The notes: generated from the letters alone by a model not told the origin. 37,648 bases of DNA from Thermomonospora catenispora (GCF_006363815.1 NZ_RRYT01000015.1:1-37648), one strand, 5' to 3'. Counted from the first letter of the stretch, positions 7,743 to 16,067 are shown. A program made the numbers and translations.

Positions 7743-7922
7743 AATTCCGTGCTCGACGGCGTGGCCACCGCATTCGAGCAGCGAAGAACATCGCACGGTC
7801 ATCCCCGTCACCCCCGAAAAGGACACGCCGCCCCCTCCCCGCGCCCTGACCGGTAATCCTCGACTCCCTGCCCGGAACGGAAGGTTTTCCGCACCCCGCC
7901 AGAAATTGCGATAGATGAGGCT

Positions 7923-7928
7923 TATAAG
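7923..7928 (+). promoter_or_regulatory. -10-like TATAAG of the phosphatase gene
   Basis: TATAAG ends 10 nt before ATG 7939. It lies downstream of the alternative ATG at 7915, which argues for 7939 as the true start. No clear -35 is seen. Confidence 0.45.
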
Positions 7929-7938
7929 GTTTCGGGTG

Positions 7939-8742
7939 ATGAGCACCTACTCCCGGTGGATCGAGCTGGAAGGCGCGGTCAATGTCCGTGACCTCGGCGG
8001 ACTGACCACGATCGACGGGCGGACGACTCGGTTCGGCCGAGTCCTGCGCTCGGACAACCTGCAAGCACTCACCCACAGCGACGTGCGGACGCTGCTCGGC
8101 GACTACGGGCTCACCGACGTCATCGACCTGCGCAGCGGACCCGAGGTGCAGCTGGAAGGCCCAGGACCGCTGAACCGGGTGCTGGCGGTGACCATCCACC
8201 ATCTGTCGCTGTTCTCCGAAGACGGCGAGAACACCGGCGCGGCCGCCGGCTCGCCGACGGTGGACGTGGACAAGGCGCTCCCCTGGCAGCTCCGGTCCCG
8301 TGACGGTGACGAGCACGACCGTTCCCTCCGCCTCTACCTGAGCTACCTCGAAGAACGCGCGGACTCGGTGGTGACGGCGCTGCGAGTGATGTCCCGCACC
8401 CGCGGTGCGGCGCTGGTGCACTGCGCGGCGGGCAAGGACCGCACCGGCGTGGTGTGCGCGCTCGCGCTGGAGACCGTCGGAGTGCGCCGCGAGGAGATCA
8501 TCGCCGACTACGTGCAGACCGGCGAACGGCTGGAGGCGATCCTGGCCCGGCTGCGAGCCAGCGACACCTACTCCGCCGACCTGGACTCCCGACCGGCCGA
8601 CACCCACCTGCCGGACCCGGCGATCATGGAGAAGTTCCTGGCCGCCGTGGACGAACAGCACGGCGGAGTGCTCGGCTGGCTGACCGAGCACGGCTGGGAC
8701 GAGGACGACACGCGGGCGCTGCGGGCCCGCTTCCTCGACTGA
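7939..8742 (+). CDS. Tyrosine phosphatase (Y_phosphatase3 family)
   Basis: A 267-aa protein-tyrosine/phosphoinositide-phosphatase-like enzyme. The catalytic P-loop is HCAAGKDRTG with the nucleophile Cys at residue 162 and the phosphate-binding Arg at 168. The N-terminal NVRDLGGL...RFGRVLRSDNL is the other hallmark of this family, which includes mycobacterial PtpB-type enzymes. No signal peptide is seen, so it acts in the cytoplasm unless secreted by another route. It stands alone between two gene-poor stretches. The natural substrate is unknown, and dual-specificity or lipid phosphatase activity is known for relatives. The start was chosen over ATG 7915 because of the -10 box position and because EGAVNVRDLGG normally begins near the N-terminus. 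Confidence 0.92.
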   Translation: MSTYSRWIELEGAVNVRDLGGLTTIDGRTTRFGRVLRSDNLQALTHSDVRTLLGDYGLTDVIDLRSGPEVQLEGPGPLNRVLAVTIHHLSLFSEDGENTGAAAGSPTVDVDKALPWQLRSRDGDEHDRSLRLYLSYLEERADSVVTALRVMSRTRGAALVHCAAGKDRTGVVCALALETVGVRREEIIADYVQTGERLEAILARLRASDTYSADLDSRPADTHLPDPAIMEKFLAAVDEQHGGVLGWLTEHGWDEDDTRALRARFLD

Positions 8743-8848
8743 CCACCGGCCCCGCCGAAGCCGTGACCGGGACGCGGCCGGTCTCGCGGTGCCGCTCGGC
8801 GACCTCCCCGATCCGCCGAACGACACCGCGGCCGGAGGCGGAAGCACA

Positions 8849-8866
8849 CCGCACGGAACCGTGCGG
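8849..8866. terminator. Short perfect hairpin after the phosphatase gene
   Basis: CCGCACGG-aa-CCGTGCGG is an 8-bp perfect inverted repeat 107 nt past the phosphatase stop. It could be a transcription terminator, but it is far from the stop and the loop is small. Confidence 0.35.
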
Positions 8867-9221
8867 AGACCCGAGACCGAGCAGCAGACCACATGCGCCG
8901 TCCTCCCGATCCGCGCCTCACAGAACTCCAGGCCGCCCCTCGACCGGTGATGACGGCGACGCGGCGGATCCGGCGCACACGGCCCCCGTGCGGGAATTCC
9001 ACGGCGTCGGCCCGGCCGGCCCCGGCCGGAACGCCGAACAGGCCGCAGGGAATCGCCCCGCCGGGCCCTGAGGGCGCGTCCGCAGAGATCAGGCCGTCTC
9101 GATGAGATCGCGAACCGAAGGCGCCTTGCACGGCCGATCCGGTCCCTCGTCGCCTCGTCGGTCGTTGTTCGGGTGCGTGTCGTGGAGCGGTGTTGTGGGA
9201 GTGCGCTCTTATGCACAGCCC

Positions 9222-9247
9222 TTTACATTGTAGATCGCTAAGCGATC
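9222..9247. promoter_or_regulatory. TTTAC-N3-GTAGATC dyad fused to GATCGCT-A-AGCGATC repeat
   Basis: TTTAC-att-GTAGATC (9222-9236) resembles the sites at 7417, 14479 and 31543. It overlaps a second, perfect inverted repeat GATCGCT-a-AGCGATC (9233-9247). The pair sits 29 nt after the menD stop, so a role in ending menD transcription is an alternative. Confidence 0.3.
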
Positions 9248-9275
9248 CCGGAGAGGAACGACCGAGGACCGGCGA

Positions 9276-10949
9276 TCACCGAGAGGCCAACACGGCGCGG
9301 ACCGCGTCCTGGGCCGCCTGCCGCATCCGGGCGTGCAGCTCGGCGTTGGCCTCCCGGTCGGTGCGCGCCTCCACGATCCGCAGGCCCTGCCCGGAGATCG
9401 CCTTCGGCAGATCCCCCGCCGACTCCAGCAGCGTGTAGGGGATCCGGTGCGCCGCCGCCACATACGCCAGGTCCACCTCGTGCGGAGTCCCGAAGACCCG
9501 CTCGAACGGCTCCTCCAGCGCCGCCTGCGGCAGCAGCGAGAAGATCCCGCCGCCGCGGTTGTTGATCACCACGATTGCCAGATCCGGACGCGGCTCGTGC
9601 GGCCCGAGGATCAGGCCGTTCTGGTCGTGCAGGAACGACAGATCCCCCAGCAGCGCATACGAGCGGCCCCCGTGCGCCAACGCCGCCCCCATCGCCGTGG
9701 ACACCAGCCCGTCGATGCCGCTGGCGCCCCGGTTGGTCAGGATCCGGACGCCGCGCCGCGGCCGCATCGTCTGATCCAGGTCCCGGATCGGCATGCTGGC
9801 CGCGCAGAACAGCAGCGACCCGCTGGGGATCGACGCCGCCAGATCCCGCGCCAGCCGCGGCTCGGTCACCTCGTCGCTGGCGTCCAGCACTGCGTCGACG
9901 GCGCGGGTGGCGGCCAGATCCGCGGTCCGCCACGACCGCAGCCAGCCGTCGTCCCCGGACATCACCGGGATCTCCACCTCCTGGGCGACCTGAGTGGCCG
10001 ACCGGACCGGATCCGGCCAACGGCTCAGGTCCGAGGAGACCACGATGTGCTCCTCGGCGCGCCGCAACAGCGACAGCAACGGCCGCGACAACCCCGGCTT
10101 GCCGAGCGTGACCACCACCTCCGGGCGGTGCCGCTCCACGAACTCCGGCATCCCCAGCAGGAAGTGGTGCGAGGACAGGGCGTGGTCGCCGTACCGGGCG
10201 TTGCCGTTCGGTTCGGCCAGCACCGGCCAGCCCGCCATCGACGCCGCCGCCACATACCGCTTGACGTTGACCGCGCCGTCTCCCACCACCAGCACGCCGC
10301 GCCGGGCCGGCGGCACGTGCAGCACCGATCCGGGCGTGGAGGCCCGCACCCGGGTCCACGCGCCGGTGGCGTCGCCGTCCAGCGGCTCGCACCAGGTCTC
10401 GTCGCCGTCGGGGATCAACGGCTCGCGGAACGCGGCGTTCAGGTGCACCGGCCCCGGCGAGGGGGCCAGCGCCAGCCCCCAGGCCCGGCTGACCAGCGAC
10501 CGCCAGTAGGCCACCATCCCGGGCCGCTCCTCGGGCACCCCGATCTCACAGCTCCACCGGACCGCGGTGCCGTACAGCCGCATCTGGTCGATGGTCTGGT
10601 TGGCGCCGGTGTCGCGCAGCTCCGGCGGCCGGTCGGCGGTCAGCACGATCAGCGGCACCCGCGCCTCGTGCGCCTCGATCACCGCCGGATGGAAGTTGGC
10701 CGCCGCCGTGCCGGAGGTGCACACCACCGCCACCGGCCGGCCCGACCGCTTGGCCAGCCCCAACGCCAGGAACGACGCCGACCGCTCATCGATCCGCACA
10801 TGCAGCCGCAGCCGCCCGGTCCTGGCCACCGCCTCCAGCGCCAACGCCAACGGCGCCGAACGGGACCCCGGGGCCAGCACCGCATCGGTCATCCCGCACC
10901 GCAGCAGCTCATCGACCAGCACCGTGGCCAGGGCGGTCGCCGGGTTCAT
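9276..10949 (-). CDS. menD: 2-succinyl-5-enolpyruvyl-6-hydroxy-3-cyclohexene-1-carboxylate synthase (MenD)
   Basis: Thiamine-diphosphate enzyme (557 aa) that joins isochorismate and 2-oxoglutarate in menaquinone synthesis. The N-terminal pyrimidine-binding domain has APGSRSAPL (26-34) and the catalytic Glu in RIDERSASFLALGLAK at residue 55, the position used in characterised MenD enzymes. The diphosphate/Mg domain contains GDLSFLHDQNGL (about residue 436) followed by INNRGGGIFSLLPQ. Length matches the family. The ATG at 10949 overlaps the menC stop by 4 nt (ATGA), so the two are translationally coupled. Its substrate comes from the isochorismate synthase encoded near 5 kb. All expected motifs are present. 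Confidence 0.97.
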   Translation of the reverse strand: MNPATALATVLVDELLRCGMTDAVLAPGSRSAPLALALEAVARTGRLRLHVRIDERSASFLALGLAKRSGRPVAVVCTSGTAAANFHPAVIEAHEARVPLIVLTADRPPELRDTGANQTIDQMRLYGTAVRWSCEIGVPEERPGMVAYWRSLVSRAWGLALAPSPGPVHLNAAFREPLIPDGDETWCEPLDGDATGAWTRVRASTPGSVLHVPPARRGVLVVGDGAVNVKRYVAAASMAGWPVLAEPNGNARYGDHALSSHHFLLGMPEFVERHRPEVVVTLGKPGLSRPLLSLLRRAEEHIVVSSDLSRWPDPVRSATQVAQEVEIPVMSGDDGWLRSWRTADLAATRAVDAVLDASDEVTEPRLARDLAASIPSGSLLFCAASMPIRDLDQTMRPRRGVRILTNRGASGIDGLVSTAMGAALAHGGRSYALLGDLSFLHDQNGLILGPHEPRPDLAIVVINNRGGGIFSLLPQAALEEPFERVFGTPHEVDLAYVAAAHRIPYTLLESAGDLPKAISGQGLRIVEARTDREANAELHARMRQAAQDAVRAVLASR

Positions 10950-11905
10950 CGGATCACCCCGATCACCGGCGGCGCGTCCATCAGGGCCTGAGCGTCGGCC
11001 ACCCGGCGCCGCCAGGCGGCGGCCGTCGCCGCGTCGGCCTCGTGCCGCTCCAGCTCCGCCGGGTCCGGCTCGGGGCGGCGCACCGGGATCACACCGTCCA
11101 CCGGCACCAGCGGCTCGGCGGTCACATCCCCCTCCAGCAGCGACATCGTGGCCAGCCCGCACGCGTACGGCAGCTCCGGCAACGCGGCCGCCAGCGCCAG
11201 CCCGGCCGCCAACCCCACCGAGGTCTCCACCGCGCTGGACACCACCACCGGCAGACCCGCCTGCTCGGCCACCCGCAACGCGGCCCGCACCCCGCCCAGC
11301 GGCTGGACCTTCAGCACGACGATGTCGGCGGCCCCGCCGGCCCGGACCTTCAGCGGATCCTCGGCGCGGCGGATCGACTCATCGGCGGCGATCGGCACGT
11401 CCACCAGCCGCCGCACCCGGGCCAGCTCCTCCAGCGTCGCGCACGGCTGCTCGACGTACTCCAGGTCGAACCGGTCCAACGTCCGGATCATCCGGGCCGC
11501 ATGGTCGACCTCCCAGGCCCCGTTGACGTCGACGCGGATCCGCCCGCCCGGGCCGAGCGCGTCACGGACGGCCTCGACCCGGGCGATGTCGTCGGCGTCG
11601 GTCTGCCCCCGTTCGGCGACCTTGACCTTGGCGGTGCGGCACCCGGAGGCGCGGGCCAGCTCGGCGGCCCGCTCCGGACCGACCGCGGGGATCGTCGCGT
11701 TCACCGGGATCGCCTCGCGCACCGGCTCGGGCCAGCCGTCGTAGGCTGCCTCCCGGGCCGCCGCCAGCCAACGGGCGCACTCGCGGGGACCGTACTCGGC
11801 GAACGGGGAGAACTCTCCCCACCCTGCGGGACCGCAGATGAGCACGCCCTCCCGGCGCGTGATGCCGCGAAACCGCGTCCGCATCGGGATGGAGTAGACC
11901 CGCAC
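10946..11905 (-). CDS. menC: o-Succinylbenzoate synthase (MenC)
   Basis: Enolase-superfamily dehydratase (319 aa) that makes o-succinylbenzoate from the SHCHC intermediate. The catalytic K-x-K pair is TAKVKV (Lys93 and Lys95). The metal ligands are Asp126 in RIRVDVNGAW, Glu152 in EYVEQP and Asp175 in AADES, and the opposing base Lys199 is in VLKVQPLGG. The fold is complete and the length is normal. The GTG at 11905 is used because it gives family length. The gene overlaps menD by 4 nt and starts 63 nt after menB ends on the same strand. A pair of CGTACCG direct repeats lies in that gap. Confidence 0.96.
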   Translation of the reverse strand: MRVYSIPMRTRFRGITRREGVLICGPAGWGEFSPFAEYGPRECARWLAAAREAAYDGWPEPVREAIPVNATIPAVGPERAAELARASGCRTAKVKVAERGQTDADDIARVEAVRDALGPGGRIRVDVNGAWEVDHAARMIRTLDRFDLEYVEQPCATLEELARVRRLVDVPIAADESIRRAEDPLKVRAGGAADIVVLKVQPLGGVRAALRVAEQAGLPVVVSSAVETSVGLAAGLALAAALPELPYACGLATMSLLEGDVTAEPLVPVDGVIPVRRPEPDPAELERHEADAATAAAWRRRVADAQALMDAPPVIGVIR

Positions 11906-11947
11906 CCGCTGACCCCCGCTCCTGTGCAGTATTGCCTCTTACCGGGA

Positions 11948-11964
11948 CGTACCGAACCGTACCG
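11948..11964. repeat. CGTACCG direct repeat upstream of menC
   Basis: CGTACCG occurs twice with a 3-nt spacer (10-bp period) in the 63-nt gap between menB and menC. Repeats on one face of the helix suggest a regulator site, but the evidence is slight. Confidence 0.3.
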
Positions 11965-11968
11965 GCCT

Positions 11969-12868
11969 TTAGTAGTACCAGGGGAATCGTGACCAGTCGG
12001 GGTCGCGCTTCTCCAGGAACGAGTCCCGGCCCTCGGCCGCCTCATCGGTCATGTAGGCCAGCCGGGTGGCCTCGCCGGCGAACACCTGCTGGCCGACCAG
12101 ACCGTCGTCGATCAGGTTGAAGGCGAACTTCAGCATCCGCTGCGCGGTCGGGCTCTTGCCGTTGATCTTACGAGCCCACTCCAGCGCCGTGCGCTCCAGC
12201 TCCGCGTGCGGCACCACCGCGTTCACCATGCCCATCCGGTGCGCGGTCTCGGCGTCGTAGGTCTCGCCGAGGAAGAAGATCTCCCGGGCGAACTTCTGCC
12301 CCACCTGCCGGGCCAGGTACGCCGACCCGAACCCGCCGTCGAAGCTGGCCACGTCCGCGTCGGTCTGCTTGAACCGGGCGTGCTCCCGGCTGGCGAGGGT
12401 CAGATCGCACACCACGTGCAGGCTGTGCCCGCCGCCGGCGGCCCAGCCGGGCACCACGCAGATCACGACCTTGGGCATGAACCGGATCAGCCGCTGCACC
12501 TCCAGGATGTGCAGCCGCCCCGCCCGGGCCGGATCGATCGTGTCGGCGGTCTCCCCCTCGGCGTACTTGTAGCCGTCCCGCCCGCGGATCCGCTGGTCGC
12601 CCCCGGAGCAGAACGCCCAGCCTCCGTCGCGCGGGGAGGGGCCGTTGCCGGTCAGCAGCACGCACCCCACGTCGGGGGTCTGCCGGGCGTGGTCCAGCGC
12701 CCGGTACAGCTCGTCCACGGTGTGCGGCCGGAACGCGTTCCGCACCTCCGGCCGGTTGAACGCGATCCGCACGGTGCCCTGGTCGACGGCGCGGTGGTAG
12801 GTGATGTCGGTGAAGTCGAACCCCTCGACTTCCTTCCACGCCGCCGGATCGAACAGCTCCGAAACCAT
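11969..12868 (-). CDS. menB: 1,4-Dihydroxy-2-naphthoyl-CoA synthase (MenB)
   Basis: Crotonase-fold ring-closing enzyme (299 aa) of menaquinone synthesis. The oxyanion-hole segments are FCSGGDQ (87-92) and AAGGGHSLHVVCDLTLAS (143-160). The family-specific QTDADVASFDGGFGSAY (168-184) carries an Asp and a Ser of the MenB active site. The C-terminus DWSRFPWYY is typical of actinobacterial MenB. GGAAGG lies 5 nt before ATG 12868; the reading frame stays open further upstream but without any family similarity. It is divergent from menE, with a minus-strand TACGGT (12934-12939) as a possible -10. No residue is missing. Confidence 0.97.
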   Translation of the reverse strand: MVSELFDPAAWKEVEGFDFTDITYHRAVDQGTVRIAFNRPEVRNAFRPHTVDELYRALDHARQTPDVGCVLLTGNGPSPRDGGWAFCSGGDQRIRGRDGYKYAEGETADTIDPARAGRLHILEVQRLIRFMPKVVICVVPGWAAGGGHSLHVVCDLTLASREHARFKQTDADVASFDGGFGSAYLARQVGQKFAREIFFLGETYDAETAHRMGMVNAVVPHAELERTALEWARKINGKSPTAQRMLKFAFNLIDDGLVGQQVFAGEATRLAYMTDEAAEGRDSFLEKRDPDWSRFPWYY

Positions 12869-13051
12869 GTGTCCCTTCCCTTGGCCGGCGCCGCTCGCCG
12901 GCCGGGTCCATTCAACCCTCGTCGACTGGTGGGACCGTACTCGGGCGTCCGGGCGGGGCGATCGGGCGGGTCGGTGCGGCGGAGGGGCGACGAGGCCGCG
13001 CCGCCGCACCGGGCATGCCGGCGGGGCGGCACCGGACCCTCCGGGGTCCTC

Positions 13052-13057
13052 TAGGCT
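13052..13057 (+). promoter_or_regulatory. -10-like TAGGCT before menE
   Basis: TAGGCT ends 10 nt before ATG 13068. There is no Shine-Dalgarno sequence, so translation may begin on a leader of only a few nucleotides. Confidence 0.35.
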
Positions 13058-13067
13058 GGGCCGCGCC

Positions 13068-14219
13068 ATGGAACGCCCGTTGCACGCTCTTCTCCTGCCG
13101 CCCGGGCCCCGGCTGCTGCAGGCCCTGGCCGAGGCGCTGGACGGCACCGGGCCGGCGATCTGCCCGCTGGACCCCGGCCTGCCCGCCCCGGCCCTGCGGA
13201 CCATGCTGGACGCCCTCGCCCCGCAGGCCGTCGAGACCCCGGAGGGGATCCGGCCGCACGAGGGAGGCGAGCCGGTCGCACCGGACGTCGCGGTGCTGAT
13301 CGCCACCTCCGGTTCCACGGGAGCCCCCAAGTTCGTGGAGCTGACGGCCGCCGCGCTGCGGCACTCGGCGTCGGCCACGCTGGAGCGGATCGCCGCCGCG
13401 GAGGGGGACCGGTGGGTGTGCTGCCTGCCCACCCACCACATCGCCGGGCTGCAGGTGCTGGTGCGCTCCCTGATCGCCGGAACCGACCCGGTGATCGTGC
13501 CGCGTTTCTCCCCCGCCGCGGTGGGCGAGGCCGACGCCCGGCACCTGTCGGTGGTGCCCACGCAGCTTCACCGCCTGCTGGATGCGGGAACGGACCTGTC
13601 CCGGTTCGGGACGATCCTGCTGGGCGGCGCGGCCGCCGCGCCCGACCTGGTGCGGCGGGCACGGGCGCGAGGCGGGCGGATCGTCGCCACCTACGGGATG
13701 AGCGAGACCAGCGGCGGCTGCGTCTACGACGGCGTCCCCCTCGACGGGGTGCGCGTGAAGATCGGTGAAGACGGGCGGATCCGCCTGGCGGGCCCGATGC
13801 TGTTCTCCGGATACCGGCGGCGGCCCGACGCCACCGCCGAGGCGAGGGACGGGGACTGGTTCCGCACCCAGGACCTCGGCGCGTTCGAAGGCGGCCGGCT
13901 GCGGGTGCTGGGGCGGGTGGACGACGTCATCAACACCGGCGGCGAGAAGGTCCTGGCCACCGAGGTCGCGGACGTCATCGCAGGGCATCCCCGGGTCAGG
14001 GAGGTGGTCGTGGTGGGCCGCCCGGACCCCCACTGGGGCGAGCGGGTCACCGCCGTGATCGTGCCCGAGGGCGCCCCGCCCACCCTCGAGGAGCTGCGCG
14101 ACCTGGTGCGCGCGCGGTTGCCGGTCTACGCCGCCCCCCGCGAGCTGGACGTGCGGGAGGCGATTCCGCTGCTGCCCTCCGGCAAGCCCGACCGCCGGGC
14201 CCTCCGCCTGCCCCGCTGA
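13068..14219 (+). CDS. menE: o-Succinylbenzoate--CoA ligase (MenE)
   Basis: Adenylate-forming ligase (383 aa) that activates o-succinylbenzoate to its CoA thioester, the substrate of MenB. The ATP loop is IATSGSTGAPK (78-88). YGMSETSGG (about 210), RTQDLG (about 265), GRVDDVINTGGEKV and the C-terminal catalytic Lys in PSGKPDRRAL follow in the canonical order. The enzyme is shorter than typical acyl-CoA synthetases, as actinobacterial MenE usually is. ATG 13068 is preferred because a -10-like box precedes it and the upstream in-frame sequence is unlike the family. The gene is divergent from menB across a 199-nt intergenic region. Pathway assignment is strengthened by the surrounding men genes. 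Confidence 0.93.
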   Translation: MERPLHALLLPPGPRLLQALAEALDGTGPAICPLDPGLPAPALRTMLDALAPQAVETPEGIRPHEGGEPVAPDVAVLIATSGSTGAPKFVELTAAALRHSASATLERIAAAEGDRWVCCLPTHHIAGLQVLVRSLIAGTDPVIVPRFSPAAVGEADARHLSVVPTQLHRLLDAGTDLSRFGTILLGGAAAAPDLVRRARARGGRIVATYGMSETSGGCVYDGVPLDGVRVKIGEDGRIRLAGPMLFSGYRRRPDATAEARDGDWFRTQDLGAFEGGRLRVLGRVDDVINTGGEKVLATEVADVIAGHPRVREVVVVGRPDPHWGERVTAVIVPEGAPPTLEELRDLVRARLPVYAAPRELDVREAIPLLPSGKPDRRALRLPR

Positions 14220-14220
14220 C

Positions 14221-14267
14221 CGCCGCGGCGATCCGCCGGGACGCCGCACGGTCTCCTCGCCGCGGCG
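14221..14267 (+). terminator. menE terminator candidate
   Basis: CGCCGCGGCGA (14221-14231) and its exact complement (14257-14267) can form an 11-bp stem directly after the menE stop. The loop is long (25 nt), and the arms are themselves partly palindromic. Confidence 0.4.
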
Positions 14268-14478
14268 CCCTCCCCGCCGCCCGGCCGGCCGCGAGAGCCT
14301 CAGCGTCGCCGCCGGGCGCCGTTCCGACCGACCCCTCCTCGGTCCGTGTTCACCGGTCCGTTCGCCGGCCCGGGACGAGCGCTCCGCATCTCGGGAAAGA
14401 GGGCGTCCCTATTCTCGTGGCCGCCCTTTTCCGTCGGTCGGCTGAGGGCTGGTGGGCTTCTTCTCCCGACCCACTGCC

Positions 14479-14493
14479 TTGACAAAGTAAGGT
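14479..14493. promoter_or_regulatory. TTGAC-N3-GTAAGGT dyad upstream of the sigma gene
   Basis: Within GCCTTGACAAAGTAAGGT the arms CCTTgAC and GTAAGG are nearly symmetric. The sequence closely matches the site in front of the tetR gene at 31543-31557. TTGACA could also serve as a -35, but no -10 lies 16-18 nt downstream. Confidence 0.35.
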
Positions 14494-14521
14494 CCGTTCA
14501 GGGCGGCCGATTCGCCCGGTC

Positions 14522-14549
14522 GGGAACAACTTCGGCGGTCGAGGGCGTT
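14522..14549 (+). promoter_or_regulatory. SigR-type (thiol-stress ECF) promoter of the sigma gene
   Basis: GGGAAC (14522-14527), 19 nt, then GTT (14547-14549) matches the actinomycete SigR/SigH consensus GGAAT-N18/19-GTT with one mismatch. SigR control of a principal-type sigma gene is established for Streptomyces hrdB, so the location is sensible. Binding here is inferred. Confidence 0.5.
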
Positions 14550-14656
14550 CCGACTAGTGCGCACAGCCGCACAATCCACCGCTCATGAACGCATCCGCCC
14601 GCAGGTGAGGTATGCGTCGATCACCCACGTCGCAACGAAGGGAGGGGGGTGTCCCC

Positions 14657-15997
14657 ATGCCGCGCACCGCCGCCGTGCCCACCCCGCGCCGGGAGACGCC
14701 GTCCGGGCTGCTCGAGGACCTCCTGGAGCGCGGCCGGGCCCAGGGCCACCTCTCTCTCAGCGAGGTCCGCAAGGCCTTCGAGAACGCCGGGATCAGCCCG
14801 AGGCAGGGCCGTTCGCTGCTGCGGAAGATCACCGAGGCCGGCGTGGACCTGGCCACCGAGGACGAGCTCTCCACCCCCGCCCGACGCCGCCGCGCCGGGA
14901 CGGCCGGCACCGCCTCCGAGGGCGCCGAGAGCGCCGGCGCCGCCGGGCGCACCCGCAAGGCCGCCGAGACCGGCCCCACGGCGGTGCCGGACGCGCCGAC
15001 GCCCGAGGAGGACGAGGCGTTCCAGATCGAGGCCGTCGAGACCGAGAAGGACGAGGCCGCCGACGCCGACCTGGACGACGTCTCCAGCGCCATGGGCGAC
15101 TCGGTGCACACCTACCTGAAGTCGATCGGCCGCCGTCAGCTGCTGACCGCCGAGCAGGAGGTCGAGCTGGCCAAGCGGATCGAGGCCGGGCTGTACGCCG
15201 AGTACAAGCTGGAGAACGAGCCCGACCTGTCGCCCCAGGAGCGCGAGGAGCTGGAATGGGTGGCCGAGGACGGCCGCCGCGCCAAGGCCCACATGCTGGA
15301 GGCCAACCTGCGGCTGGTGGTGTCGGTCGCCAAGAAGTACTCCGACCGCGGCCTGTCGCTGCTGGACGTGGTGCAGGAGGGCAACCTGGGCCTGATCCGC
15401 GCGGTGGAGAAGTTCGACTACACCAAGGGCTTCAAGTTCTCCACCTACGCCATGTGGTGGATCCGGCAGGCCATCCAGCGCGGGTTCGCCGACTCGGCCC
15501 GCACCATCCGGCTGCCGGTGCACGTGCTGGAGATGCTCAGCAAGCTGAGCCGCGTCGAGCGGGACATGCACCAGCGGCTGGGCCGCGAGCCCACCCCCGA
15601 GGAGCTGGCCGCCGAACTGGACAAGAGCCCGGAGCAGGTGCGCGAGCTGCTGCGCACCAGCCGGCAGCCGATCAGCCTGGACTCCACCATCGGCGAGGAC
15701 GGGGAGACCCGGATCGGCGACCTGATCGAGGACATCGACAGCCCCGAGGCGTCGGAGATGGTCGACCGGCAGCTGATGGCCGACCAGCTGCGCCGCACGC
15801 TGTCCATCCTCTCCCCGCGGGAGGAGATGATCATGTCGATGCGGTTCGGGCTGTACGACGGCACCCCGCACACCCTCGACGAGATCGGCAAGCACCTGGG
15901 GCTGACCCGCGAGCGGATCCGCCAGCTGGAGAAGGAGTCGCTGTCGAAGCTGCGGCACCCCAGCAACGCGACGCCGCTGCTGGACTTCGCGGTCTGA
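14657..15997 (+). CDS. Sigma-70 family RNA polymerase sigma factor (RpoD/HrdB-like)
   Basis: A 446-aa sigma factor. The N-terminal region (about 15-70) resembles the region 1.1 helical domain of HrdB-type factors. An acidic/Ala linker follows, then region 1.2, region 2 ([18 protein letters not shown], about 213), region 3 and region 4.2 ([20 protein letters not shown], about 416). The presence of a region 1.1-like domain suggests a primary or primary-like factor. Region 2.4, however, differs from the nearly invariant principal-sigma sequence: YAMWW instead of YATWW, and [11 protein letters not shown] where principal factors have RQAITRxxADQ. It may therefore be a group 2 factor. GGGAGGGGG precedes ATG 14657 by 7 nt. 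I leave the symbol empty because the choice between primary and alternative is open. Confidence 0.92.
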   Translation: MPRTAAVPTPRRETPSGLLEDLLERGRAQGHLSLSEVRKAFENAGISPRQGRSLLRKITEAGVDLATEDELSTPARRRRAGTAGTASEGAESAGAAGRTRKAAETGPTAVPDAPTPEEDEAFQIEAVETEKDEAADADLDDVSSAMGDSVHTYLKSIGRRQLLTAEQEVELAKRIEAGLYAEYKLENEPDLSPQEREELEWVAEDGRRAKAHMLEANLRLVVSVAKKYSDRGLSLLDVVQEGNLGLIRAVEKFDYTKGFKFSTYAMWWIRQAIQRGFADSARTIRLPVHVLEMLSKLSRVERDMHQRLGREPTPEELAAELDKSPEQVRELLRTSRQPISLDSTIGEDGETRIGDLIEDIDSPEASEMVDRQLMADQLRRTLSILSPREEMIMSMRFGLYDGTPHTLDEIGKHLGLTRERIRQLEKESLSKLRHPSNATPLLDFAV

Positions 15998-16030
15998 GCC
16001 GCCGGGCCCGGCCGGGCCCTTCCACGGCAC

Positions 16031-16067
16031 GGCGGGGCCGCCGGATCGGTGATCCGGCGGCCCCGCC
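16031..16067. terminator. Bidirectional terminator, 17-bp perfect stem
   Basis: GGCGGGGCCGCCGGATC (16031-16047), loop ggt, then the exact complement (16051-16067). It lies between the convergent sigma and ABC permease genes, 33 nt and 27 nt from their stops. It has no U tract, as is common in high-GC actinomycetes. Confidence 0.75.

Larger units (their letters stand above)
7401..7938. other. Gene-poor interval before the phosphatase gene
   Basis: No frame here has a family signature or ribosome binding site. It contains a TTGAC-N3-GTAGATC dyad (7417-7431), a perfect CRP-type palindrome (7727-7742) and the promoter of the phosphatase gene. The part after 7690 is visibly less GC-rich than its surroundings, as expected for regulatory DNA. 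Confidence 0.55.
8743..9275. other. Gene-poor interval between convergent phosphatase and menD
   Basis: I see no gene. Open frames in both directions are low-complexity and lack ribosome binding sites. A hairpin at 8849-8866 and a dyad cluster at 9222-9247 are the only structures noticed. Confidence 0.5.
14220..14656. other. Regulatory interval between menE and the sigma gene
   Basis: No gene is supported. The interval holds a menE terminator candidate (14221-14267), a TTGAC-N3-GTAAGGT dyad (14479-14493) and a SigR-type promoter (14522-14549). The implied leader of the sigma gene mRNA is about 100 nt. Confidence 0.55.

Noticed and set aside
7430-7768. Minus-strand 112-codon frame in the interval before the phosphatase
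   Set aside because: No ribosome binding site or family similarity; the CRP-type site would lie inside its first codons.
8568-9131. Minus-strand frame antisense to the phosphatase end and the next interval
   Set aside because: Low-complexity Arg/Gly sequence without a ribosome binding site; it overlaps the phosphatase gene.
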